This document shows positions 33,706-43,623 of a stretch of DNA of 64,000 nt, in pieces; position 1 is the stretch's first letter, and the number at the start of each line of letters is the position of its first letter. The DNA is from Paracamarosporium sp. OC-R06-R3 (lineage: Eukaryota > Ascomycota > Dothideomycetes > Pleosporales > Didymosphaeriaceae): contig JACVRA010000395.1 of NCBI GenBank assembly GCA_019828545.1, forward strand, positions 62,001 through 126,000. Reading direction: 5' to 3'. The notes under the pieces were generated by a model, which saw only the letters and a program-made list of their open reading frames with translations, did no database searches and was not told the origin of the DNA. A program made the position numbers and the translations under genes.

Positions 33706-34750
33706 GGTGGTACTTTCACTCGGCAACATCAGGGCAGCTAGTCAATGATGGTAAATTGAGGGTAGCGATTTGCGCTGACAAGCTCATCACACCCCTTCCA
33801 GGCAGCATCCCCTTAGGGCAGAATTGGAGCACTGCAACCTCGTACACTATCATATCGAATGTTTATCGCCTCTTGAACGCTTGCTATGAATAGACATGTG
33901 GTTCATGTGTGGATGTTGTGTTTCCAGGCCCGTACTCGTACGTACCCAAATCGTTTTCTATCTCGTATTACTGAGATTGTTCGTCAGCTATGCTGACGAC
34001 TGTAACAACGCTTATAATACACATGTGGACATTCAACCCATATTCACGTCTAACCTGCGAGCGTCTATCAGGGAGAATCCGCAAACGCATCGTGCGAGCA
34101 TAGTCGGAAAATGCGACGTCAATGCCATCCAATCTTTTGGAATGGACCATGGTGTAAACGCCTAGCCGGCTTCACATCCGCATATTGACAGCTTATGAAG
34201 ACTCGCGTAGGAATAGAGACGGCGTTTCAAACAGCTGACACTTAATAAATGAGCAGGGTCACAATGTGCCTTGTGCATTGGCAAAGCTGGGGCTAGGGCT
34301 CACTGCACAACGTCATCCCAGCATCCCCGCCTTGTACCAACCTGGGGCTGGAGCCTTCAGCCCCGAATGCCGGGATAGCGGGCAGAGGAGGAACAGTCTC
34401 CGGCACAGCCATGGCATTGGTAACGAAATGTGGCCAAAAAAGGCTGTTTGCCTCCGTCAAGCAGCGATGTTGTTCCGCCGACCTGCTGGATGGAGAGCGT
34501 GCAGGGAGCGTATGCTTATCATCATGTAAATTACGGCCGAGGCTTGACAATCAGCCTTGGCGGAATCTTGGCACCTTCCCTGTTGCTACACTCACCTTCC
34601 TCATTCTTACTAGCGTCTCCTTTACACAGAAGGAATCCTACGACGACCTTGTCGCCACCTACTCCTACGCTCCAAACCGACCGCGCTAGCTAATTTGGCT
34701 TGTTCCTCTGTGGCTGGATCCATGCCTCTGAGATGGTGCCTACTTGATAG
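33706..34750. other. Intergenic, no gene seen
   Basis: About 1 kb between the siderophore transporter and the M13 peptidase. Only short unlinked frames. It contains the transporter 3' UTR and the peptidase promoter. Confidence 0.5.
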
Positions 34751-34757
34751 TATAAAA
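34751..34757 (+). promoter_or_regulatory. TATA box of the M13 peptidase gene
   Basis: TATAAAA lies 90 bp upstream of the peptidase ATG, a usual spacing for a fungal TATA promoter. No other gene is positioned to use it. Confidence 0.5.
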
Positions 34758-34840
34758 CGACCTTGGTCGCCCTCGTCGTTGTGGTCACCGGTCACTGTTG
34801 CTCCGCTTGAAGGACAGCAGCTCAAGCACATCGTGCCAAG

Positions 34841-37226
34841 ATGGTCTACAACGGGTCGTCGTCAACATTGTCCAGCCGGAAGATCTTGGTAGCATCCGTA
34901 GCTCTGCTCAGCAGCGTCGTCGCGACACCTGTCAGCGGAAACCAACGTCCTCGTATGTAAAATGCTGTTCTGTCCAAGATCCGATGCTGATATTCCCATC
35001 AGTCAATGGACTTTACAAGCGTAGCACACATGGTTACGCAAAGCCGCCTCCTTTTGTAGGAGACTGGTCGTCTTCGCGATCGGTCCGCCGCCAAGATGAG
35101 GACGTTTGTGATACCGAAGCCTGCAAGTCCTTTGCGGACTCTGTCATCGCTGGTCGCGCAAAGAATTACACTGACGTCGACCCGTGTACTGACTTTGCCA
35201 CTTACACCTGTGCTAATTGGTGGGCCACTCACGATTTCCGTGCTGATCAGTCAAGTAAGTCCAAACGCCACACCACCAAATATGTAGGGAACTGTGTCTA
35301 ACAGATACTCTAGACATCGGAGTCTTGTCTATCATGTCTGATGTCAACACTGCACTGATGAGGACGATCCTGGAGTCACCGTATCCGTCAAACACTAGTA
35401 TCAACAGCACCTATGCTACTGGCGATGCCGACGACTTGGACAAACAGAATTTTGACAAGATGATTGCCGCCTATGACTCATGCATGGATGTAGATGCTAT
35501 CAACGAAGCCGGTGCCAAACCTCTTCAGGACATTCTAGCTGCTTTTGATGCGCTTACTTCAGGCAACGGAACCACTGACCTCACTGACAAGCTCATCTGG
35601 GTCCAACGCTACGGTGGAAGCGGTATTGTTCAGGCGACTACAGCGACCGATGACAAGAACCCTAATATCACTACGGTTGCTCTTGGCACTGGATTGCTTG
35701 GGCTTGACGCCAAAGAATACTACACCGACGATGAGGCCATCGCCAACTACACAACCGCCATTATTGGAATGTTTGACAATCTCTATGGCAATGGTACCCA
35801 CGATACGAACGAGAAGCTCGCCGACGGCATCGTCACGCTTGAAAAAGCGCTTGCGGATGCTTCCCCTAGCGCTTCGCAATCGGCTGATGTTGAGTACTAC
35901 TACAACCCAACTCCCATCGCCGAGGCCGATGCCCTGCTGCCCGAAATCTCGTTTTCTCGATTGATCAAAGCTTTTGCGCCAAAGAACTACACCATTGGTG
36001 ACGTTATCGTCTACACGCCCGACTACTTCCCAGCAGTGTCATCCATACTCCAGAATACCACAACCGAGACGCTAGATGCTTATCTAGAGTGGGTGCTGAT
36101 CCAGACCTGGGCTACGCGTCTTTCCGAAAAAGTCAGCGCTCCATACCGTCGTCTTCAAAATGAACTGCAAGGCAAGGATCCCGAAGCCACTGCAGAGCGC
36201 TGGAGAACATGCTTCTCTGATGTGGATGTCAACCTGCCATGGATCGAGAGCGCATTCTTTGTCCGCGAAGCTTTCAGCCCTGAGGCCAAGACCTTCGGCG
36301 AGCGTATCATTACAGACATTGAGGAGGTCTTCGAAGCGAAGCTGAAGACGTATGAATGGATGAGCGATGAAGTCAAAGAGCTGGCCATCGAGAAGGTTCT
36401 CAACATGGTCGAGAAGATTGGATACCCCGACATCTCTCCCAACGTTCAGGATCCCAAAGCCCTGGCTGATTTCTATGCAACCTTAAACGTGACGGACTCA
36501 TTTTTCGAGAACGGTCTTGCTTACAACAACTTCACGCTTGCTGGCTTGTGGGGCGATTTGAACCATCCCACCGACAAGAACAGGTGGTTCATGACAGCTC
36601 CGACCGTCAACGCGTATTTCAACCCACCAACCAATGAGATCGCTTTCCCTGCTGGTATCATGCAACAGCCTCTGTTCAATCTCGAACTCCCCGAATACGT
36701 CTCTTATGGTGCGTTCGGAGCTGTCGCTGGACATGAACTTACCCACGCCTTCGATAGCTCGGGCTCCCACTACGACGAGAACGGTGCCTATCGTGACTGG
36801 TGGGACAACGCCACTCTCGCCGCCTTCGAGAACAAGACACAATGTTTCATCGATCAGTTCTCGGAGTATAGCATCACCACGCCCACTGGCGAGCAGCTTC
36901 ATATCAATGGAGAGCTGACCCAGGGCGAGAATGTTGCTGATACTGGAGGTCTATCGGCCGCTTTTACTGCTTGGCAGAAGAGGAATGAAGCGGAGCCTAA
37001 CCAGCTTCTGCCTGGCCTCGAAGAGTACACTCGTGAACAGCTGTTCTACCTCTCCTTTGGCGGTGTATGGTGTGGAGAGAGGAGGCCTGCCGAGGCTGTG
37101 CGCAGAATTTACTCCGACCCACACTCGCCACCTAATGTGCGCATTCTTGGTACGGTTGCCAACCAGAGGGGATTCAAAGAGGCATTTAACTGCCCTAGCA
37201 AGGAGCCAACTTGCGAGCTGTGGTAG
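34841..37226 (+). CDS. Secreted M13 (neprilysin-like) zinc metallopeptidase
   Basis: Extracellular zinc endopeptidase that cleaves short peptides. Exons 34841-34952, 35003-35254 and 35314-37226 give 758 aa with consistent phases. A signal peptide is visible (RKILVASVALLSSVVATPVS). A Lys-Arg dibasic site (LYKR) at about residue 43 suggests kexin processing. The N-terminal Cys cluster (VCDTEACKSFADSVI and DPCTDFATYTCANWW) is typical of M13. The substrate-binding segment is VNAYFNPPTNEIAFPAG. The zinc site is GHELTHAFD, with His595, and the third ligand is in GENVADTGG. The C-terminus ends PTCELW, matching the family CxxW terminus. Several NxT/S sites. The length suits full-length M13 enzymes. 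The first two exons are short and fall outside the long open frame. Confidence 0.93.
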
Positions 37227-37849
37227 ATGGCTCGAGGATCGAGCTTGTATATTGCTTGTTAAAACTATATCGAATTCAAATTCTGTATAACTCCAACCAC
37301 CATGACTTTCGTTCCAAAAGAGTGACTCCTTCCACGTTCATACCTATCGTAGGTGCTTCTTCAGGGCGAATGTCAATGTTAATAACGTTACCTTTACCTT
37401 CAATGGCTAATTGATGATCACTCCCAGCAGACATATTTTGAGCGGGCTTGTCAGACGACCCTTCAACATTTGCGGTTCTAACGATTTCGTTTCCCAAGAT
37501 TATAGAATGTACGCTTTGGAGTCGGTTATTGTCCACAGTAACGGCACCGGTGAAGGCCTGCATACCACCGCAGATACTGGTACAATCTCTTGCGCGTTCG
37601 TCAAGCTTCTTAAGTATATGGTGTGAATAATTCCCTTTGGATTTCTCTCATCATTTTGGGTAGTCTTTTCAATAGTAAGCATATCCTTAGATTTAAAATT
37701 CAGCTGCAATCGTCAGCACAGTGTCAGGCTCACTTCGCTCCAGATTTGATCTTACCTGTAGCCAGGAGAGCACTACTCTAACCTCGAGCAATAGCAACAG
37801 CGGATCCATCCATCAGTGACTTGATCTGATTCAAAGGGCGAGTTTTCAT
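37205..37849 (-). pseudogene. Relic of an unknown protein gene, two frameshifts
   Basis: Coding-like sequence in three minus-strand frames. After a possible start (ATG at 37849) and a well-formed 52-nt intron (37704-37755: GTAAGA donor, GCTGAC branch, GCAG acceptor), frame A reads MLTIEKTTQNDERNPKGI and IYLRSLTNAQEIVPVSAV. Near 37570 the sense continues in another frame as MQAFTGAVTVDNNRLQSVHS, then NVINIDIRPEEAPTIGMNVE. Near 37290 it shifts again to SYTEFEFDIVLTSNIQA. The last part overlaps the end of the M13 gene on the other strand. The residue composition is protein-like throughout, which chance frames here are not. Most likely a decayed gene for a beta-rich protein. Family not recognised. 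Sequencing errors are less likely because two shifts are needed. Confidence 0.45.
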
Positions 37850-38108
37850 TCTATGAAATTGCAACTCCGCTACAAAGTTGTTGACAATTAGTTCCACTTT
37901 TTGCTTCGATTCACACTTGTTTCGGCGGATATACTCACTCTTTGTTCCTATTACTTTTATTGTAGCTTGCTAAAATGTCGTCAGTCGTTGCAGGATCCAC
38001 AAATCTTGCCGACATGTCCGACTAAATGTGTTGCGCTTGAAGATGTTTTTCCAGTGTTGCTCCATGGTCGTAAACATAATCCTAGAAAATTACGCGATAT
38101 ACCATTAT

Positions 38109-39889
38109 CTATTTCCCATATGCACTCCCATACACACTGTTCAGGTACGCTATCCCCTCCGCCCTCCACGTATCCAACTCTGGCTTACTCGTCCCATTGA
38201 CATCGAAAGCAAAATCCTCTGCGTAACCAGTCTCCCCGTCCGCATATGCAGGCCACTCCGCAACATTATCCTTTCCATGGCCATTAGGATTGCCTTCAAC
38301 AAAGAAGCTTACCCACATTGAGCTGACAAGCTTGGCCAAACGTTCATAGTTTTCCGGCACTGGTTTTGCGCCATTGTTACTCATGCGTTGAAGGTTGTAG
38401 AAGACGTACGCGACCTCGACCCAGTGCGTAGCACCAGCTGTAGGCAGAACCGCAGGAAGATCGCCATTGAAGCGATAGCAGTACGCTGTAACATTGTGCT
38501 GTACCCAAGTTTGACAGGTCAGTCGGCGTGGTGCGATGAAGGTATAATCGCCAGTGAAAGCTGCTATGCGTTTGAATTGCTTGCCTTGGCTGTCTGAAGG
38601 AGTCTTTATCCGGCTAGGAATGCCAATGGCAGGAATATTCGGGTACAGAGCTTCGACGAAGGGAATAGTGGCGTTAGAACCGTAAGATGCTACGGCACTG
38701 CGAAATTCCGCATCCGTGTTAGCTTTCTTGCCCGCGGCTGTGAAAGATCCTTCGTCGGTATTCGTGCCGATGATGATGGGCACGTGGACAAATTTGCCTG
38801 CCTTAAGCTGCTCATAAGTCGAGCCCTGAATGAGATCTCCATCCTCGTAGGGAAAGAAAGTGTTAGCGGCGGTGCCGTTGAGTGCTGCATTCAGAGTTGT
38901 GTAATTCAAATCACGTAGACATTGAAGCGAGTCGCTCGAACCAGAACAACCGGTTGCTTCCGCGAGCTTGTCGTACTTCGCCTGCTCAAGAGAAGCGTTG
39001 TATTTGTTGCCTAGTAGCAAAGGTGCACCGCTTTCCATGATTGCGCCACGAAAGAGCTTGTCGTCACGGCCACCGTAGGCTACAAGATGAATGCCAACGG
39101 AAGCTGCACCTGCGCTTTCTCCAAATATGGTAACCTGTCACCAATATTGTCAATGATAATCCACCAGAGAATCAAAGAGGCGACGTACTTTGTCCGGGTT
39201 GCCACCAAACTCAGCAATGTTCTCCCTGACCCACTGTAGCGCGAGTCGCTGATCTCTGATTCCTAGGTTTGTCGCGCCCGCGGCCTTGACTTGGTCGCCG
39301 TTGATGAATCCGTAGGCATTGAGTCGATACTGAAGTGTGACACCAATAAATGGCTTGTCGATCTCCACTCCATTCTGAATCATGTAGGATATGTTGTACA
39401 GTGTGTCCATTGTGCCGCCTTGTGAGAAACCTGTCGCATGTAAGTTCTAGGATCCGACAAGATGAAATTGCATAGACTGAATGGCTTACCTCCACCATAA
39501 ATCCATACTGCAACAGGCAACGCACTTTCAGTGTCTAGCCCAGTAGGTCTTACAACGTTCAGGTACAGGCAGTCCTCGCTTTGTACTACTCCAGGCTCGA
39601 CTTGCTCAGTACCGTAACCGACACATTTGGGGGGATAAGCTTTAGCTTCTAGTGTTCCGTTCCAGCTTTGCTCCAACGGCTGCGGTAAGGAGAAACGAAA
39701 ATCTCCTATTGGAGGTTCGGCGAATGGGATACTTAAGAAAGCTTCTTGTTTGTATGACGGTATCGAAATGCCTTCAACTGTACCATTTCTAATCGTGACA
39801 GTCGGAGAAGTGTTTTGGTTCTCAGTGTATGAAGGCAGTGCGTTAGCAGTGGCCACACTGCCCGCAAGGACAAGATTCGTAAACCTCAT
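38109..39889 (-). CDS. Secreted type-B carboxylesterase/lipase
   Basis: Alpha/beta hydrolase that cleaves ester bonds, probably extracellular. Exons 39490-39889, 39189-39430 and 38109-39134 give 555 aa with consistent phases. The signal peptide is [20 protein letters not shown]. Family elements in order: SEDCLYLNV (first conserved Cys), the oxyanion-hole segment GGGFSQGG, and the nucleophile motif FGESAGAAS with Ser221. Then come the acid in GTNTDEGSF and the catalytic His in [11 protein letters not shown]. Numerous NxT/S glycosylation sites. Length and layout are standard for fungal B-type esterases; substrate cannot be inferred. It sits tail-to-tail with the M13 peptidase, the pseudogene lying between. 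Confidence 0.94.
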
Positions 39890-40600
39890 CTTGGCTTTTC
39901 AAACAGTAGTAGATGTACAAAGAGAAGACCAGTCGATACCTCAACGATCGAATGAAACGAAGAATTGTCGAGCGAACATATATCCCCGCACGGCTACAAT
40001 TTTCCACGTACTTGTTCACGCGACTATATCCTTGGTGTTCTATACCGGCCGCTATGCCGCGACAGGGTAGAGGTTGTGAAGCTATTCCCCACATGGTGAT
40101 TTTACAAGACCCTAAATCAACGCTAAACGGAACAAAATCCAATTAGAGTATGCTTAGTGCCTATGATTTCCACTTTGAGAAGCATGGGTGAGCTTTTTAA
40201 GTGTCGCTCTCACTTATAACACGCAGCGTTGTTGGGTATATGTCGGGAGTTTTTGCCAACAACCCTGAAATCTTGCAAGTCGTCAGGTGTCCAAACCCTT
40301 CTTGGATAAAGGCAGCTACGTAACTACGATGAATGTGGGGAAGATGGGGAAGAAGTTGTGGGGGAAACTCGTTGTACCTCGGAGAGACAGAGCCGAAGCG
40401 CTATTGCGTCATTGAAAACGCCTAATAACAGCAGCTACTTGTCGCGACTTTTCTCCTATCATAACACATTTAATGCAGCTCAGTAGGAGAATCGTGAGGA
40501 TCATATAAAAGTTTCTTTGAGTGTTGCCTAGAGCACCGATTTGTCCATTCAGTTCACCCGACGTCTTTGCAGTGGAGGAAGAAGTCACATGGCGAGCCTC
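39890..40600. other. Intergenic, no gene seen
   Basis: About 700 bp upstream of the carboxylesterase start. It should hold its promoter. No coding frame of note. Confidence 0.5.
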
Positions 40601-41484
40601 TCAGAGCTTCAATAAAACCCGATCTTCGCCTTTGCTATTAATCAGTATTTGTGAAGGCTTTTGAAGCTGTAATACATCCACAACAGTCTTACTTGACCCG
40701 ACGTATAATTGCGACTTACCTCGTCCAAAATCAGTCTCGACCCGTACCAGCAGCATCTTGGCTCCTTCTCAGCGATTGCGACGAATGCATTCTCGTCAGT
40801 AAACACGATTAGAGCAGTTCTTGTCGAAGATAAAGATCTCTCAATATCAGTAGTCGTCTCAAGAATGTAGGGTTGACTGGCTGCTAAGTTATCGTGTGTG
40901 TACCTTTTTAGCTGTTGCTTGGAAAAATGCTTCGGCGCGGAGGATCAGGTCCTTTCTAAGTAATTCTCCGACGCACAAAAAGTGAGGCCGTAATATGATA
41001 TCAACCTGCAACTATAGTGTAGATGCCTAGCCAGAAATCAAAGAAGTTAAAACTATAGGTTGTGAAATTGCACATTATCAGTCTGAGCTCTCTTTCGGAC
41101 AGTTTGTGGCACCCATAATTCTGTTTAAGCACTACACTCTTCACGATCGAGATAAGCCGCCCATTATTGGCCTTGTTTTCAGACGCGATGCGAGGCAAGC
41201 ATTCTTGGCGCGGTGTAACACACTGGGGAGGTACCAGGTTAGCATGTCCTCCTTGGAATTAATGCTTCTCCTCAACCCTTAAGCGATGACCTTATGAGAG
41301 GCACACATTTTACTCAAAACGGCCCGTTTTCTTTTCAATAAAGCCCGATGTGTTACCAGCCTATAAAACTGCCCAATGGATGTTGTTGCTATGGCGACTA
41401 ATACAATAACAAGTTTTATAGCGATAGTCAATACCTTTTGTTCAAACGTTATCCTCGAGGATTATTCCACTTCTCGAAGGCCAT
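40601..41484 (-). other. Fragments of an unrecognised membrane-protein gene
   Basis: Several minus-strand pieces look coding and join in phase. A 3' exon (40601-40666) joins across a 53-nt intron with consensus GTAAGT to exon 40720-40880 (ALIVFTDENAFVAIAEKE). That joins across a 125-nt intron (weak donor GTTGAT) to a frame ending at 41006 (LISIVKSVVLKQNYGCHKLS and FNFFDFWLGIYTIVAG). Further upstream a separate frame, 41279-41452, encodes a membrane helix, VLTIAIKLVIVLVAIATTSI, followed by a basic tail. Its junction to the rest, and to a possible ATG at 41484, requires frameshifts. This may be a real multi-exon gene that I have mis-joined, or a decayed one. No family recognised. Confidence 0.35.
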
Positions 41485-41868
41485 AGTCAAGAATGGAAAA
41501 GTGCTAAGAGACTACAATAGCCAAGAACACCCTTTAAAATATGAAACAAACTCGGCAGAGGATGTAGCCGCTTAACGTCTTTCTGTGGTCAGAGAATATC
41601 ATTTTCTTATGTTTTACATGGGCTACGTGATGACGATGTGATACTAGCACGAAGCCCTCTTCTAGTCACCTTATTTACTACACGGTGCAAAGACCTACAG
41701 TGGAGATAGCACTAGAGAGATTGAGTGAACGATCACATGATCCGATCTTTTAGTGCTCGTGAGCGAGGGTACACGCCAGCAAGGTACCGAAATGTATGTG
41801 CTAAGCTCTTGTTTCTTGAAATCTAAGTTTCTCGTTCGTAGGATTATAACTTAGCTACGAACCAAGCC

Positions 41869-42866
41869 TCATACTGCGACTTTAGCTACGGGTCCAAACT
41901 TTCCAATACCGTTATCATCCTTGTGTAAGAACTCAATCGGACTTTGGTGATCTTCCACGTACCCCACGCCCCCCACTGCCTTGTAATACCCAGCTAGCTT
42001 CTGAATGTCCTCTGGCAAAGCTCGCGCAATTTCAAGTGGCGTCGACAAGACTTCCTCCTGATCTTGTCTAAAGTAGTCACGCTGGCCGAAGACAGCAAAT
42101 AGTGTTCGCAATGCATCCGGGTCAGATGCCTCGCTCTTGTTTTCACCTGCACCGTGATACGTTGACCCAAGAGTGAACAGTGCGGATCCAGGTTCCATCT
42201 CCGCGTATGTGCATTCTTCGACTTTTGGCGCGCGAGATGGCGGCCATAGGTGTGAGCCTGGGATCACAGCCGTAGCGCCATTCTTGAATGTGCACTTAGA
42301 TCCTGCGATCAAGCATCCGACCATAGGTGTGAATAGTGGGTTTGACGCGTCGGGTCGAACTTGGTAGGCGATCTGGTCGCGGTGGAGTGGCTGGGGTTTG
42401 GCACCCGGTACGAGACGCAGTGCTGCAGTTGATGCAAGCATATATCCACTCTTCTGAGGTACAAGAGTCTGACCGGTGTAGGAAGAGTATTCGTCGCTAA
42501 GGAAGCGGTCCATAATACCTTGCCACACGGACAGCCGCATGATCTTGGTGAGCTGGGATGGCATTTTGCCCAAGAGGCCATAAACACGTTGCGAACCTTC
42601 CGGAAAGAAATCGGCTCCGAGTTCGTCGTGGGTGGCTAATGAGTCGTACGTCTTGCGGCCGGCCATGAAGGGCTCGACTGGTGATACGGTCAGCATAGTC
42701 TATATAGATGGTTTGAACCACTGAGTAGCTTACTCCCATCCATGGCTTCTTTCAAAAGTTCCGGAGACAGAAATCCAGAAACAATAACCCCTCCATCGCG
42801 CTCTATTATCTCGTTGATCTTCTCAATGGGCTCAGAAGCGGCAATGGTTACAAGAGAGGGCGCCAT
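41869..42866 (-). CDS. Phytanoyl-CoA dioxygenase (PhyH) family enzyme
   Basis: Non-heme Fe(II)/2-oxoglutarate-dependent dioxygenase fold. Exons 42734-42866 and 41869-42677, with a 56-nt intron, give 313 aa. The start region is SEPIEKINEIIERDGGVIVS followed by GFLSPELL, the usual PhyH beginning. The Fe ligands fit an HxD motif in PLHRDQIAY, and a distal His lies in STYHGAGENKS. The 2-oxoglutarate Arg would be in the ALRTLFAVF segment. No peroxisomal SKL tail and no signal peptide, so probably cytosolic. Fungal members include secondary-metabolite hydroxylases as well as enzymes of unknown role. Divergent from the amino-acid permease, with 757 bp between starts, so co-regulation is plausible. 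Confidence 0.87.
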
Positions 42867-43297
42867 GGCGTTTGCGTACAGATGCCGTTCGTGTTGATCG
42901 ATGTGAAGAAATAGGGTGGCTACAAATAATGGTAAGAACCGCGCATACCATCGGTGTGTCATATCATTCCTCCCAACGCGTCCACGCGCCTCTATCTTGC
43001 ATTACCCCCCATCTAAGCCACGTCGAGTCATGGTGTGGGGACGGTATCCGGGGAACATCTGCCTATCAATCTGCGAGTGCAATATCAAAGTGGGTAACCG
43101 ACACTACTGGGCCATGTTTGCGGAGATAAACGCAAACACTTGCGTGTTCGGCGACTGGGCAGGATAGTTGTCACCGAACCCTGATTACCGGAACAGGAAA
43201 TCTTGAACGCTATCCGGCGCTAGTCATCAAGCCAACCCCCGCAAGGTAGTAACCTCAATGGGTAAGTTGGACGCCAAAGCATGGTACAAAGCGAAGG

Positions 43298-43316
43298 TTA
43301 TCAGTTGAAGTGATAG
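43298..43316. promoter_or_regulatory. Paired GATA sites in a divergent promoter
   Basis: TTATCA (43298-43303, TGATAA on the minus strand) and TGATAG (43311-43316) are two WGATAR sites 7 bp apart. Further copies are AGATAA (43124-43129) and TGATAG (43584-43589). All lie between the PhyH dioxygenase and the amino-acid permease. Paired sites of this kind are the usual target of the nitrogen regulator AreA/NIT2, which fits a permease. Inference. Confidence 0.4.
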
Positions 43317-43574
43317 GGTTGGTCCTAACGTTCGGCCGTGGAGCACTGGAGACCATTAGGATGACCAGCTCCCAGCCTTCGATTGCACCAATCACATGTT
43401 CAGACTGTTAAGGCTGCCGAATGCAGCAAACGGGACAAAAGTCTATCAGCTCTCTAGGATGACTCCTGCCGTTTCCCTAGTTCGCATAGCATCGGTTCTT
43501 GAAGCGAACAGTGTCCAAATGCACGGCGCACTAGAGTGTACTGACTTACGAGTTTAGTTTGTGAAGTCAGATGG

Positions 43575-43580
43575 TATATA
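43575..43580 (+). promoter_or_regulatory. TATA box of the amino-acid permease gene
   Basis: TATATA, 49 bp upstream of the permease ATG at 43624, with a TGATAG just downstream. Confidence 0.4.
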
Positions 43581-43623
43581 GGATGATAGCATCACGCCAT
43601 GCCTCACGACCCGTCCCAAGATT

